From Myxococcales bacterium (lineage in GTDB: Bacteria > Myxococcota > Myxococcia > Myxococcales > Anaeromyxobacteraceae): a stretch of DNA of 64,000 nucleotides. A model generated the notes under the pieces. The model saw only the letters and a list, made by a program, of their open reading frames with translations, was not told where the DNA came from and made no database searches. Positions 1-10,341 of this stretch are shown here, in pieces. Made by a program: the position numbers and the translations under genes. Each line of letters begins with the position of its first letter. Positions within the stretch are counted from its first letter, which is position 1. Location of the stretch: contig JAJZQX010000002.1 in assembly GCA_021806645.1 (NCBI GenBank), positions 124,001 through 188,000 of the forward strand. Direction: 5' to 3'.

Positions 1-116
1 GAGAAGGTCTCGGTGGTGGCGGTGCCGGTGTGGAAGTAGTCGACGCGGAAGGTGCGTGGGGCCGGTGGCGAGGCGGTGAAGGCGAGGGCCACGGCGAGGG
101 CGGGCAGGAAGGTCAT
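1..116 (-). CDS. IgA-peptidase (M64) family protein, N-terminal fragment
   Basis: Only the first 38 codons are in the window; the gene runs off the left edge. The reverse strand reads a short hydrophobic signal-like start (MTFLPALAVALAFTAS) followed by RTFRVDYFHTGTATTETFS. From memory, this matches the start of the N-terminal domain of M64 (IgA protease-like) metallopeptidases, which are secreted. The catalytic domain lies outside the window, so activity cannot be judged. The ATG sits 8 bases after a TATGAC hexamer, supporting this start and a leaderless transcript. The family call rests on a short stretch and is moderate. Confidence 0.6.
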   Translation of the reverse strand, partial: MTFLPALAVALAFTASPPAPRTFRVDYFHTGTATTETF

Positions 117-124
117 GGGTTCCG

Positions 125-130
125 GTCATA
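125..130 (-). promoter_or_regulatory. -10 hexamer TATGAC for the M64 peptidase gene
   Basis: On the minus strand TATGAC (4 of 6 matches to TATAAT) ends 8 bases before the ATG, with no Shine-Dalgarno between. No convincing -35 element was seen. The spacing matches the other leaderless-type starts in this window. Confidence 0.35.
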
Positions 131-208
131 CCGCGCTGCGACCGACTCGGCACGGGCGAGTACCGCTTTAGGACGGGGAGCCCCTCGGGGGCGGTACAGG
201 CCATGCTG

Positions 209-238
209 TTGCGCCACACCCTGCGGGCGATCTAGCCT
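209..238 (+). promoter_or_regulatory. Promoter TTGCGC-18-TAGCCT for small membrane protein
   Basis: TTGCGC at 209-214 and TAGCCT at 233-238 are separated by 18 bases. The hexamer ends 9 bases before the ATG at 248, so a leaderless or nearly leaderless transcript is expected. Confidence 0.4.
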
Positions 239-247
239 TCTCCCACG

Positions 248-433
248 ATGCCTCCGCTTCCGCCAGATCGCCCCAGGACCCCTCGCAAGCCGCCTGAGGA
301 GTTGCTGCCGTTCAAGCCGTGGATGCTGGCGCTGGCCGTCTTCGTGGCCTGCGCCCTCGGCGTCGCCATCATGGAAGACCTGCGGTCGCCGAGCGACATG
401 TGGGCCCAGAACGGCGCCCTGCATCGTCGCTAG
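248..433 (+). CDS. Small single-pass membrane protein of unknown function
   Basis: This 61-residue protein has a proline- and arginine-rich N-terminus (about residues 1-23) and one hydrophobic segment around residues 24-42 (PWMLALAVFVACALGVAI). A short charged tail follows. No family is recognised. Reality is supported by the promoter hexamer TAGCCT 9 bases before the ATG and by its TAG stop, which interlocks with the stop of the convergent Sel1-repeat gene in one CTAG. That arrangement recurs at 40144-40147. The function is unknown. Confidence 0.5.
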   Translation: MPPLPPDRPRTPRKPPEELLPFKPWMLALAVFVACALGVAIMEDLRSPSDMWAQNGALHRR

Positions 434-1560
434 CGGGCCTGGGCTTCCTCGGGCTTCCGCAGCCCGTACCGCTCCAGATCGAGGCAGGCGCCGGCCACGT
501 CGCCGTCGCAGGCGCGGCGCAGGAGCGTGGTGGCCCGCGGCCGGTCGGCCGGGACGCCCCCGCCGGCCCAGAGCAGGATGGCGAGATCGTGGCAGGCGGT
601 GAGCCGGCCGGCGGCGCAGGCCCGCTCGTAGAAGCGCTCCGCCAGCGCCCCGTTGCCGGTCACCAGCACTCCCTCCTGATGCGTCCGCCCGGCCCGGTGG
701 CAGGCCTCGGCCTGCCCGCCCGCGCAGAGCCGCTCGAGCAGCGGCAACGGCGGGTCGCCCTCGAGCAGCGCGGCGGCGCCACCCGGAAGGTCGGCCGCGG
801 CGGCGAGGCAGGGCCCGGTGCCGAGCGCGCCGCAATGGGCGACGAGGAGGGACCGGCCACGCGCCACGTCGCGGACCACCCCCTCGCCACGCAGCAGGGC
901 GCTGGCGAGCCGGGCGCACCCCTCGCCCGAGCCGAGCGCGCAGCCACGCTGGTACCGCTCGGCGGCCCGATCCAGGTATAGGGGGTCGGCCGCCCCGGTG
1001 CGCCGGACGTTCCCGGCCTCGGTGCAGGCCGCGGCGTCGCCCAGCGCACAGCCGCGCTCCAGCAGGCCGAGCCTCTTCACGCCGCTCCCGGCGCCGGAGA
1101 GCCGCGCCAGCAGCAGGCAGCCGCCGCCGTCGCCGAGGTCGCAGGCGCGCTCCAGCAGCCCGCGCCGCGAGGCCGGCTCCTCCATCAACTCAGCCAGGTC
1201 GAGGCAGGCGCCACCCGAGCGCTCGGCGCAACCCTCGCCGAGCAGCGCGCGACGCCGGGCCGGATCGGTGCGCCGGTTCGCCAGCCGGTGACAGGCCTCA
1301 CCGTAGCCGGCCTGGCAGCCGCGGTCGAGGAGCCGGTCGGCCCTCGCCGGATCGGGCGCCACCCCGTCGCCGGCCAGCAACAGCTCGGCCAGCGCGCCGC
1401 AGGCCCGCCCCACGCTCCCGGCGCAGGCGTCGTCGAGCAGCCGCACGCAGGTGGCGTCGTCGGCCCGGTCGGGAGGAGGCCCGCCCAGCACGCTGAACCG
1501 GTCGCACGGCCCGGTCGAGGCGGCGGCCAGGAGGGCCGAGAGGAGCGAGGCAAGAAGCAC
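430..1560 (-). CDS. Secreted Sel1-repeat, cysteine-rich protein (Hcp-like)
   Basis: This 376-residue protein opens with a hydrophobic signal segment (VLLASLLSALLAAAS). Roughly eight to ten Sel1/TPR-like repeats of about 35 residues follow, each with paired cysteines, as in RGCQAGYGEACHRL and RACDLGDGGGCLLLA. The regular Cys spacing is as in Helicobacter cysteine-rich Hcp proteins, where it forms disulfides stapling helix pairs; a periplasmic or secreted binding scaffold is inferred. I chose GTG at 1560 because a TAGACT hexamer lies 10 bases upstream and the signal peptide starts there. A start at 1599 would place that promoter inside the gene. The partner is unknown. Confidence 0.75.
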   Translation of the reverse strand: MLLASLLSALLAAASTGPCDRFSVLGGPPPDRADDATCVRLLDDACAGSVGRACGALAELLLAGDGVAPDPARADRLLDRGCQAGYGEACHRLANRRTDPARRRALLGEGCAERSGGACLDLAELMEEPASRRGLLERACDLGDGGGCLLLARLSGAGSGVKRLGLLERGCALGDAAACTEAGNVRRTGAADPLYLDRAAERYQRGCALGSGEGCARLASALLRGEGVVRDVARGRSLLVAHCGALGTGPCLAAAADLPGGAAALLEGDPPLPLLERLCAGGQAEACHRAGRTHQEGVLVTGNGALAERFYERACAAGRLTACHDLAILLWAGGGVPADRPRATTLLRRACDGDVAGACLDLERYGLRKPEEAQAR

Positions 1561-1570
1561 GGAGCGGCCT

Positions 1571-1576
1571 AGTCTA
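1571..1576 (-). promoter_or_regulatory. -10 hexamer TAGACT for Sel1-repeat gene
   Basis: TAGACT on the minus strand ends 10 bases before the GTG at 1560. The same hexamer precedes pgi, the hybrid kinase, the acyl-CoA synthetase and the small partner of the nucleotidyltransferase. No clear -35 was seen. Confidence 0.4.
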
Positions 1577-1646
1577 AGCCAAGGCCGGCCCCGGGGCACC
1601 CAGGCGGCGGTTGACTCGCCACGCCCGGCGGAGTGACAACCGGGGC

Positions 1647-3320
1647 ATGCGCTCCGACACCATCAAGAAGGGGTTCGAGCGGGCCCCCCACCGAAGCCTG
1701 CTCCGCGCCGTCGGCCTGAAGGACGAGGACTTCGACAAGCCCTTCATCGGCATCGCCAACAGCCACATCGACATCATCCCCGGCCACTTCTACCTGCAGG
1801 AGTACGGCCGGATCGCCAAGGACGAGATCCGCAAGGCGGGCGGCGTCCCCTTCGAGTTCAACACCATCGGCGTGGACGACGGCATCGCCATGGGGCACGG
1901 CGGCATGAAGTACTCGCTGCCCTCGCGCGAGCTGATCGCCGACTCGGTGGAGACGGTGATGGAGGCGCACCAGCTCGACGCGCTCCTCTGCATCCCCAAC
2001 TGCGACAAGATCGTCCCGGGGATGGTGATGGGGGCGCTGCGCGTGGACGTGCCGACCGTCTTCTGCTCGGGCGGGCCCATGAAGTCCGGGACGCTGGAGG
2101 ACGGCACCTCCATCGATCTCAGCACCGCCTTCGAGGCGGTGGCGAAGCGGGCCCAGGGGAAGATGACCGACGAGGAGCTCTACGAGATCGAGTGCAAGGC
2201 CTGCCCCTCGGGCGGCTCCTGCTCCGGGATGTTCACCGCCAACTCGATGAACGTGCTCTGCGAGGCCATGGGGATCGCGCTGCCCGGCAACGGCACGGTG
2301 CTGGCGCGAACCCCCGAGCGCGAGGCGCTGGTCCGCCGCGCCGCGCGCCGCACCGTCGAGATCGCCCTCGAGCCCGGGTTCAAGCTGCGCAACATCCTGA
2401 ACCGCGACGCCGTCCAGAACGCCATCGTGGTGGACATGGCCATGGGCGGCTCCTCCAACACCATCCTCCACCTGCTGGCCATCGCCCGCGAGGCGGGCGT
2501 GAAGCTCGGCCTGGAGGACATCGAGGCGGTGGCGGCCCGGGTGGCCCACGTGGCCAAGATCGCCCCGTCGCTCTCCACCGTGCACATCGAGGACGTGCAC
2601 CTGGCCGGCGGCGTCGGCGCGGTGCTGAAGGAGATCGCCCGGCGCGGCGACGTGGTGAGGACCGGCGCCATGACCGTGACCGGCGAGACCATCGGCGAGC
2701 GGATCGCGCGGGCCGAGGTGAAGGACCGCGCCGTCATCCACGACCTCGAGCACGCCTACAGCCCGGTGGGCGGCATAGCCGTCCTCTTCGGCAACCTGGC
2801 CACCGAGGGGGCGGTGGTCAAGACCGCCGGCATCGAGCCGGGGATGCGGAAGTTCACCGGGAAGGCGGTCTGCTTCGACTCCCAGGACGACGCCATCACC
2901 GGGATCATGGGCGGCCGGGTCAAGTCGGGCGACTTCGTGGTGATCCGCTACGAGGGGCCGAAGGGCGGGCCGGGCATGCAGGAGATGCTCTCCCCCACCG
3001 CGCTCATCATGGGGATGGGGCTGGGCGACTCGGTCGGCCTGGTCACCGACGGCCGCTTCTCCGGCGCCACCCGCGGCGCTTGCGTCGGCCACGTCTCGCC
3101 CGAGGCGGCCGAGGGCGGCGCCATCGCGCTGGTCCGCGACGGCGACCCCATCACCATCGACGTGGAGGCCCGCGCCCTCACGCTGGGGGTCTCCGACGCC
3201 GAGCTGGCCAGCCGGCGCGCCGCCTGGAAGGCGCCGAAGAGGGAGATCCGCTCGAAGTGGCTGCGGCGCTACGCGGCGCAGGTCACCAACGCGTCGAACG
3301 GCGCGGTGCTGGAGCCGTAG
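1647..3320 (+). CDS. ilvD: Dihydroxy-acid dehydratase
   Basis: The enzyme dehydrates 2,3-dihydroxy-isovalerate and 2,3-dihydroxy-3-methylvalerate to the 2-keto acids in valine and isoleucine synthesis; it is cytosolic and iron-sulfur dependent. The 557-residue length is standard. Visible signatures are [12 protein letters not shown] near residue 76, CIPNCDK near 115-121, and [16 protein letters not shown] near 186-201, which includes cluster cysteines. The start [19 protein letters not shown] is the family N-terminus, so ATG 1647 is preferred over an upstream ATG at 1611. It stands alone here, without other ilv genes, and about 290 bases of non-coding DNA follow. Confidence 0.96.
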   Translation: MRSDTIKKGFERAPHRSLLRAVGLKDEDFDKPFIGIANSHIDIIPGHFYLQEYGRIAKDEIRKAGGVPFEFNTIGVDDGIAMGHGGMKYSLPSRELIADSVETVMEAHQLDALLCIPNCDKIVPGMVMGALRVDVPTVFCSGGPMKSGTLEDGTSIDLSTAFEAVAKRAQGKMTDEELYEIECKACPSGGSCSGMFTANSMNVLCEAMGIALPGNGTVLARTPEREALVRRAARRTVEIALEPGFKLRNILNRDAVQNAIVVDMAMGGSSNTILHLLAIAREAGVKLGLEDIEAVAARVAHVAKIAPSLSTVHIEDVHLAGGVGAVLKEIARRGDVVRTGAMTVTGETIGERIARAEVKDRAVIHDLEHAYSPVGGIAVLFGNLATEGAVVKTAGIEPGMRKFTGKAVCFDSQDDAITGIMGGRVKSGDFVVIRYEGPKGGPGMQEMLSPTALIMGMGLGDSVGLVTDGRFSGATRGACVGHVSPEAAEGGAIALVRDGDPITIDVEARALTLGVSDAELASRRAAWKAPKREIRSKWLRRYAAQVTNASNGAVLEP

Positions 3321-3492
3321 GCGGGACGGGGCCGAGTGGGGCGGGCGGTGCCGCGAAGCCGAGCGAAAGGCGTAGCGAGGGGTGGCGTTGGCGGGGTGGG
3401 TCAGAAGCGATTCAGTTACTGAACCACACCCGCAGTACGCGTAGTCGATTTCCTTCGTCTTTGCGCCATCTTGGGCAGCAGATGCAGCGCGT

Positions 3493-3530
3493 ACCCAGAG
3501 TCACTTCGGGTGCCCGAAGTGACCCTGGGT
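3493..3530. repeat. 38-base near-perfect palindrome
   Basis: The left arm is 3493-3510 and the right arm 3513-3530. The 18-base arms (ACCCAG-A-GTCACTTCGGG) pair with a single A/C mismatch and a 2-base TG centre. It lies in the 291-base gap between convergent ilvD and pgi, which also holds a smaller 13-base palindrome at 3411-3423 (TTCAGT-T-ACTGAA). A role as bidirectional terminator or protein-binding site is possible. No T-tract follows on either strand, and nothing else coding-like was seen in the gap. Confidence 0.7.
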
Positions 3531-3611
3531 CCGTGTATCGAGGCACCCCCACGCGGCCCGCCGCCCGCCAGCCCCGCCCGCCGCCCTGCACTCCCTTGGC
3601 AACGCCGCCCC

Positions 3612-5180
3612 TCACCTCCGCGCGAACCTGGCCGCCGGACCCACGCCCTCGGCGCGCGCCCGCCCGCTGGCGGCGAGGTGCTCGAGCAGCAGGAAGACCG
3701 CCTCGACGTCGTCGGGCGTTCCTGCCGCCGCGGCGATGGCGGGGGCGTCGCGAGGCTCGGGCGTGAGCGCCGCCAGCACCTTCCCCTGCAGGGTGAGCAG
3801 CGCCGTGGCCGCCTTCTTGCCCGCCTCGACGCCGGGCTGGTGGTAGGCGTTGACGCCGATGAGCGAGGCGTAGAGCCCGACCGCCCGCTCGAAGAGGGCG
3901 ATGAGCGCCCCCACGGTGCGGGCGTCGACCCGCGGCACGGTTAGAGTGAGAGACGCACGCCCGTTCTCGAAGAGCGCCGCGCGCGTGCCCAGCAGCAGGC
4001 CGTGCAGGTAGTCGCCGGCGGTGACGCCGGGCTCCACCTCGAGCGGCTCGCCGCCCGGCTCGAGCACCCGCACGAAGGTGGCGAAGAAGCCGGGGAGGCC
4101 GTCCCGGAGCTGCTGCACGTAGGCGTGCTGGTCGGTGGAGCCCTTGTTGCCGTAGACGGTGAGCCCCTGGTCGACCCGGTGGCCCGTGAGGTCGAGCCGC
4201 TTGCCGAGCGACTCCATGACCAGCTGCTGCAGGTAGCGGGAGAGGAGCAGCAGCGAGTCCTTGTAGGGCAGCACCACCATGGCCTTGCCGCCCACGCCGC
4301 CGGTGGCCTGGTACCAGCTGAGCGCCAGCAGCGCCGCCGGGTTGCGGAAGGCGTCGGCGATCCGCGTGGCCTCGTCCATGCCGGCGGCCCCGCCCAGCAG
4401 CCCGTCGATGTCGAGCCCTTGCAGCGCCGCGGGGAGCAGCCCGACCACCGAGAGCTCGCTGGTCCGGCCGCCGACCCAGTCCCACATGGGGAAGCGGGCC
4501 AGCCAGCCGTCGGCCTCGGCGCGACGGTCGAGCGCCGAGCCGGCCTGGGTGACGGCCACGGCGTGGCGCGCGAAGGAGAGGCCGGCGAGCCGGAAGGCCG
4601 CCGCGACCGCCAGCATGCCGTTGCGCGTCTCGGGTGTTCCGCCGCTCTTGGAGGTGATCACCACCAGCGTCTCGCCGAGCGCGGGGCCGAGCCGGGCCAG
4701 CACCCGGGCGAAGCCGTCGGGGTCGGTGTTGTCGAGGAAATGGGGAGCTAGCTGGTCGCGCCCGGGTTGGCCGAGCGCCTCGGCCACGAACATGGGGCCG
4801 AGCGCCGAGCCTCCGATGCCGACGCAGAGCAGCCGCGTGAAGCGGGCCGCCTTCTCCGGCCTCACCCGGGCGGCGTGGACGTCGCCGGCGAACTTCTTCA
4901 CCGCGGCCAGGGCCGCTTCGATGGCCGCGCGCAGCTCCGCGCCCGGCGCCAGCGCCGGTGCCCGCAGCCAGTAGTGGCCGACCATCCGCTGCTCGTCGGG
5001 GTTGGCGATGGCGCCGCCCTCCAGCGCCTTCATGGCGGCGAAGGCCCGGGCCAGGGGCGCGGCGAGCCTGGCCAGGAAGGGCTCGTCGAGCTCCATCCGG
5101 CTGGCGTCGATCGAGAACCCGAGGGCGGGCAGGTCGCAGCGGAGGCGGCGGAAGCGATCCCAGTGATCCGAGCTGGTCAT
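3612..5180 (-). CDS. pgi: Glucose-6-phosphate isomerase
   Basis: It interconverts glucose-6-phosphate and fructose-6-phosphate in glycolysis and gluconeogenesis. The 522-residue protein shows the SIS-fold signatures GIGGSALGP, the sugar-phosphate loop [10 protein letters not shown], and [12 protein letters not shown] with the catalytic histidine. The C-terminal [14 protein letters not shown] carries the conserved lysine region. ATG 5180 is preceded at 7 bases by TAGACT and has no Shine-Dalgarno. The upstream rsmB-like gene ends only 15 bases away, so it may also be read through. It converges on ilvD. Confidence 0.95.
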   Translation of the reverse strand: MTSSDHWDRFRRLRCDLPALGFSIDASRMELDEPFLARLAAPLARAFAAMKALEGGAIANPDEQRMVGHYWLRAPALAPGAELRAAIEAALAAVKKFAGDVHAARVRPEKAARFTRLLCVGIGGSALGPMFVAEALGQPGRDQLAPHFLDNTDPDGFARVLARLGPALGETLVVITSKSGGTPETRNGMLAVAAAFRLAGLSFARHAVAVTQAGSALDRRAEADGWLARFPMWDWVGGRTSELSVVGLLPAALQGLDIDGLLGGAAGMDEATRIADAFRNPAALLALSWYQATGGVGGKAMVVLPYKDSLLLLSRYLQQLVMESLGKRLDLTGHRVDQGLTVYGNKGSTDQHAYVQQLRDGLPGFFATFVRVLEPGGEPLEVEPGVTAGDYLHGLLLGTRAALFENGRASLTLTVPRVDARTVGALIALFERAVGLYASLIGVNAYHQPGVEAGKKAATALLTLQGKVLAALTPEPRDAPAIAAAAGTPDDVEAVFLLLEHLAASGRARAEGVGPAARFARR

Positions 5181-5187
5181 GCCGCCC

Positions 5188-5193
5188 AGTCTA
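5188..5193 (-). promoter_or_regulatory. -10 hexamer TAGACT for pgi
   Basis: TAGACT on the minus strand ends 7 bases before the pgi ATG, in the 15-base gap after the upstream stop codon. No good -35 is visible. The spacing matches leaderless starts elsewhere in the window. Confidence 0.35.
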
Positions 5194-5195
5194 GA

Positions 5196-6433
5196 CTAGG
5201 TCCGCACCCAGGCCGCCGCGAAGAACCCATCGGTCCCATGCCGGTGCGGGAAGGTCCGCAGGAAGCCGTTGGCATCCAGCACCTCGGCCGGCGCCGCCGG
5301 GGCCACGCGGAGCCAGCCCGGCTCGGCCGCCTCGAAGGCCAGCGCGACTGCCTCGTTCTCCTCGCGCCGGAAGGTGCAGGTGGCGTAGACCAGCCTGCCG
5401 CCCCGCCGCACCCCCGACGCCGCGTCGCGCAGCAGCGAGAGCTGGAGCGGCGGGAGCGCGGCGAAGCCGGCCGGGTCGATCCGCCAGCGCAGGTCAGGGC
5501 CGCGCCGCAGCGGCCCCAGCTCGGAGCATGGCGCGTCGACCAGCGCCCCGTCGAGCTGGAGCGACGGGGTCGGGCCGGGGCCGAGCCGCTCCACCATGCC
5601 GGTGGCGCCGGCGCGGGCGGCCCGCTCGGAGAGCCGCCGGAGCCGGCTCTCGTCGGCGTCGCTGGCGAAGACCCGGCCGTCCGGCCCGACCGCCCCGGCC
5701 AGCGCCAGGGTCTTGCCGCCGGCGCCGGCGCAGCGGTCGAGCACCCGGTCCCCCCGGCGGGCGCCGAGCGCCAGCGCGAGCAGCTGGCTCCCCTCGTCCT
5801 GGACCTCGCAGCGGCCGTCACGCCAGGCGGCGAGGCCGCGGACGTTGACGCGTGGTGAAGTGACCACCAGGCCGTCGGGAGCCAGCGACGACGGGCGCGT
5901 CGGCACCCCCTCGGCGGCCAGGGCCGAGGCGAGCGCGGTGCGGTCGCAGCGCAGCCGGTTGGCCCGCAGCGCCACCGGGCCGGGGAGATTGAGGGCGTCG
6001 GCCAGCGCCTCCGCCCCGGCGCCGGAGGCGCGGACCAGCTCGGCGGCCAGCCAGTCGGGCAGCGAGGCCCGGACGGCCAGCGGCTCCGGCGGCGGGAGCG
6101 GCGGCGGCAGGGCCGAGGCCGGGAGCCCGGCCAGCTCGGCGGCGTCGCCCCGGCCGGCCAGCTCGCGCAGCAACAGCGCCAGCAAGAGGCGCGGCGAACC
6201 GGGCGCCTCCCCGGCGGCGTGCCGCAGCCGGCGCCGCCAGAGCCCGACGCCGAAGATGGCCTCGGCGCAGGCCGCCCGCCCGCGGGCGTCGAGGCCGCGG
6301 TGCGCGCGCAGGAACCGATCGACGAGCGACTCGGCCGGGGCGCCGGAGAGGACCCCGGCCAGCGCCGGCTCCAGCTCGGCGGCCAGCCCGGCCAGCGCCT
6401 CGAAGGGCACCCCGCGGAGCCTGGACTCCGAGT

Positions 6434-6437
<4 letters not shown>
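5196..6437 (-). CDS. RsmB/NOL1-NOP2 family rRNA (cytosine-5) methyltransferase
   Basis: A cytosolic, SAM-dependent m5C methyltransferase of 413 residues. The first ~140 residues resemble the helical NusB-like domain of RsmB. Next come a PUA-like linker (VQDEGSQLLAL) and the Rossmann core with DRCAGAGGKTLALA. Both family cysteines are present: DAPCSELGPLRRGPDLRW and YATCTFRREENE (the latter normally the nucleophile). The likely target is 16S rRNA C967 or an equivalent position, but other NOP2-type targets cannot be excluded. Its ATG overlaps the stop of the upstream histidine kinase (ATGA), so the two are translationally coupled, an unusual pairing. Confidence 0.88.
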
Positions 6438-8149
<1,712 letters not shown>

Positions 8150-8155
8150 GGAGGG

Positions 8156-8161
8156 AGTCTA
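8156..8161 (-). promoter_or_regulatory. -10 hexamer TAGACT for hybrid histidine kinase
   Basis: TAGACT ends 6 bases before the GTG at 8149 on the minus strand, with no Shine-Dalgarno. It lies in the short divergent region shared with the DUF456 gene. Confidence 0.45.
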
Positions 8162-8211
8162 GCAGGTGACCACGGCCCGGATGTGACAGTGCCGGGTCAC
8201 GGTCCGCGAGG

Positions 8212-8217
8212 TACCAT
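8212..8217 (+). promoter_or_regulatory. -10 hexamer TACCAT for DUF456 gene
   Basis: TACCAT (TANNNT pattern) ends 6 bases before the GTG at 8224. The same hexamer, with a -35, precedes fadH. No -35 was identified here. Confidence 0.35.
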
Positions 8218-8223
8218 GCCGGG

Positions 8224-8706
8224 GTGACCATCCTGCTCTACGTGCTCGGCGTGCTGGCCCTGCTGGCCGGGCTGGCCGGCGTGGTGGTCCCGGTGCTGCC
8301 GGGGGCCGTGGCGCTCTGGGGCGGCGTCTGGCTGGTGGCGTGGGCCGGCGGCTTCCAGCTCGTCGGCGCGCCGACGCTCACCGTCACCGGGGTGCTGGCG
8401 CTGCTCATCCTGGCCGCCGACTGGGTGGCCTCGGCGCTCGGGGCCAAGGCCTTCGGCGCCTCCCGCTGGGCGGTGATCGGGGCCACGCTCGGGTTGCTGG
8501 TCGGCCTGTTCCTCGGACCGGTCGGGATCGTGCTCGGGCCGGTGGTCGGCGCGGTGGCGCTGGAGCTCTGGAAGGACCCCAACCTGGCCAAGGCCCTCAA
8601 GGCCGGAGTGGGGACGCTGGTCGGCTTCCTGGTGGGGAGCGTGGTGAAGGTGATCCTGGCCTTCCTGCTCGTGGGCGCGCTCCTGGTCGGCCTCATGGTC
8701 CCGTAG
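8224..8706 (+). CDS. DUF456 family membrane protein
   Basis: This 160-residue, very hydrophobic and glycine-rich protein has about four to five TM segments. They include YVLGVLALLAGLAGVVVPVL near the N-terminus and VGTLVGFLVGSVVKVILAFLL at the C-terminus. The PxLPG motif in the first hairpin and the ALGAKAFGAS loop are typical of DUF456; the biochemical function is not known. GTG 8224 is chosen because TACCAT lies 6 bases upstream and the reading starts directly with the first TM helix. It is divergent from the histidine kinase and precedes the spermidine-synthase-like gene by 53 bases. Confidence 0.85.
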   Translation: MTILLYVLGVLALLAGLAGVVVPVLPGAVALWGGVWLVAWAGGFQLVGAPTLTVTGVLALLILAADWVASALGAKAFGASRWAVIGATLGLLVGLFLGPVGIVLGPVVGAVALELWKDPNLAKALKAGVGTLVGFLVGSVVKVILAFLLVGALLVGLMVP

Positions 8707-8759
8707 GGCGCTTCCGGGCTTGCGCCGGGCCGAGCGACCGGGCAGAAGCTCGGACAACC

Positions 8760-9494
8760 ATGAAGCCCTGGGAGACGGTAGAGAAGGCGCGGGCGCCGGA
8801 CGGCACCGAGCTGGTGCTGGCCCACCGTGACGGCGAGTGGGTGGTCCGCTATGGCGGCAAGGTGCTGATGTCGAGCCGGCAGCACGGCTCGGAGGACGCG
8901 CTGGCCGAGCTGGCGCTCAAGAAGGCCCGTCACCGGCGCGCGGTCCTGGTGGGCGGCATGGGGCTCGGGTTCACGGCGCGCGCCGCGCTGGAGCGGATAC
9001 CCACCGACGCCAAGGTGGTGATCGCCGAGCTGACCCCGGCGCTGGTTGACTGGAACCGGCGGCTGGTCGGCAAGCTGGCGGGGCGGCCGCTCGACGACCG
9101 GCGCTGCAAGGTCCACGTCGGCGACGTGATGGACCGGATCGCCGAGGCGCGCGGGGCCTACGACGCCATCCTGCTCGACGTGGACAACGGCCCGGGCTCG
9201 ATGGTCCACGAGGACAACCACCGGCTCTACGGCCACCACGGCATCGCCGCCTGCCGGGTGGCGCTGGCCGAGGGGGGCGTGCTGGCGGTCTGGAGCGCCC
9301 ACCAGGACGAGGCCTACCTGCGCCGGCTGCAGCGCGGCGGCTTCGAGGCGACCGCGCGCGTGGTGCCGGCGCGCGGCGCGGCGGGCGGGCTTAAGCACGT
9401 CCTCTTCGTCGCCGTGAAGGACGCGCCGGCGCGGCGCGGCTCCGGCGGCCGGACCCGCGCCGGCCGGGGCCAGGGAGTTGATCGGCGGCGCTGA
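8760..9494 (+). CDS. Spermidine-synthase-like Rossmann protein
   Basis: This 244-residue protein has the spermidine/spermine synthase fold. There is an N-terminal beta region (VRYGGKVLMSSRQHGSED), a nucleotide-binding glycine loop (GGMGLGFTARAAL), an acidic residue at the end of the next strand (VIAELTPALV), and ILLDVDNGPGSMVH. The canonical SpeE catalytic signature is not clear, so a true aminopropyltransferase is doubtful; many such proteins are annotated only as spermidine-synthase-like. The last ~25 residues are a basic Arg/Gly tail. ATG 8760 is the only sensible start after the DUF456 gene. The substrate is unknown. Confidence 0.8.
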   Translation: MKPWETVEKARAPDGTELVLAHRDGEWVVRYGGKVLMSSRQHGSEDALAELALKKARHRRAVLVGGMGLGFTARAALERIPTDAKVVIAELTPALVDWNRRLVGKLAGRPLDDRRCKVHVGDVMDRIAEARGAYDAILLDVDNGPGSMVHEDNHRLYGHHGIAACRVALAEGGVLAVWSAHQDEAYLRRLQRGGFEATARVVPARGAAGGLKHVLFVAVKDAPARRGSGGRTRAGRGQGVDRRR

Positions 9495-9505
9495 TCGGAT
9501 AGGGT
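9478..9505 (+). promoter_or_regulatory. Promoter TTGATC-16-TAGGGT for YkuD-fold gene
   Basis: TTGATC (9478-9483) and TAGGGT (9500-9505) are separated by 16 bases. The hexamer ends 7 bases before the ATG at 9513. The -35 overlaps the end of the upstream gene. TTGATC also forms the -35 of the malonate-region promoter. Confidence 0.5.
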
Positions 9506-9512
9506 TGGCGGG

Positions 9513-10265
9513 ATGCGCCAGCGCCGAACCCGCCTCGTCGCCCTCGCCGCGGCCGTCCTCCCGTGGCTGGCCGCCGCGGCCGAGCCCGCCTCGGCCGTTC
9601 CCAACGACTCGCTGCAGCTGGTGGTGATCGTCACCAGCGGCTGGGACGCCACCGCCGCCACGCTGCTGCGCTTCGAGCGGGCCGCCCCCGGGGGCGACTG
9701 GCTGCCGGTGGGGATCGCCAAGCGCGGGGTGGTGGGGCGCACCGGCATGGCCTGGGGGCGGGGCCTCCAGCGCGAGGGGATGGAGGGGGCGGAGAAGTAC
9801 GAGGGGGACGGGTCCACGCCGGCGGGCGTCTTCCGCATCAGCTCGGCCTTCGGGACCGCGGCCCGAAAGGCCGACGTCGCCTTCACCGTGGCCCGGCCCG
9901 GGCTGGTCTGCGTCACCGACAAGACCAGCCCGCACTACAACGAGGTGGTGGACCTGGCCAAGTTGCCGATGAGCTGGGACACCGACGAGCCGCTGCTCGG
10001 CGTGGACGACAGCTACCAGCTGGCGGTGGTGATCGACCAGAACCCACCGCCGATCGTGGCGGGCCGCGGGGCCTGCATCTTCATCCACTCCTGGAAGGGG
10101 CTCGGCAAGCCCACCACCGGCGGGGTGGCCACCACCAGCGACGCCGTCGAGAGCCTGGTGGACTGGCTGGACGCCCAGGCCAGGCCGGTGGCGGTGGTGC
10201 TGCCGTGGGACGAGTACCGCAAGCGCCAGAAGCCCTGGTCGCTCCCGCTCCTCCAGAGGCCCTAG
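9513..10265 (+). CDS. Secreted YkuD (L,D-transpeptidase)-fold protein lacking the catalytic cysteine
   Basis: A 250-residue exported protein; the signal peptide (about residues 1-28) ends near ASA. The body carries the YkuD-type landmarks GDGSTPAGVF (about 108-117) and the His motif IFIHSWKGLGKPTTGG. In active relatives the His motif is followed by a TAGCVA-type stretch whose cysteine attacks peptidoglycan stem peptides. Here the codons read Thr-Thr-Gly-Gly-Val-Ala, so glycine replaces the cysteine. The protein is therefore probably not an L,D-transpeptidase; a binding or structural role in the periplasm is inferred. Alignment could show another nucleophile. TAGGGT lies 7 bases before the ATG. 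Confidence 0.78.
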   Translation: MRQRRTRLVALAAAVLPWLAAAAEPASAVPNDSLQLVVIVTSGWDATAATLLRFERAAPGGDWLPVGIAKRGVVGRTGMAWGRGLQREGMEGAEKYEGDGSTPAGVFRISSAFGTAARKADVAFTVARPGLVCVTDKTSPHYNEVVDLAKLPMSWDTDEPLLGVDDSYQLAVVIDQNPPPIVAGRGACIFIHSWKGLGKPTTGGVATTSDAVESLVDWLDAQARPVAVVLPWDEYRKRQKPWSLPLLQRP

Positions 10266-10290
10266 CCCCGGGGCCCCGGCGCGGCCCGGG

Positions 10291-10321
10291 CCGGCGCCGC
10301 GGCTTGACCCGGCGGCGCCGG
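10291..10321. terminator. 10-bp perfect GC hairpin between YkuD-fold and ABC-F genes
   Basis: CCGGCGCCGC (10291-10300) pairs perfectly with GCGGCGCCGG (10312-10321) around an 11-base loop. It starts 26 bases after the upstream stop. No T-tract follows. The loop contains TTGACC, a good -35 match, so the element could terminate one gene and regulate the next. Confidence 0.45.
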
Positions 10322-10341
10322 GCGTGCGAGATCGCGCCCCC

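Noticed and set aside
2192-3766. A long plus-strand frame overlapping ilvD
   Set aside because: Out-of-frame shadow of ilvD with Arg/His-rich composition; ilvD motifs are intact in the other frame.
8725-8753. TTGCGC-17-CAGAAG before the spermidine-synthase-like gene, also seen before the CoA-binding protein gene at 58852
   Set aside because: The two copies share spacing, but CAGAAG is a poor -10 and two cases are not enough to call a promoter type.
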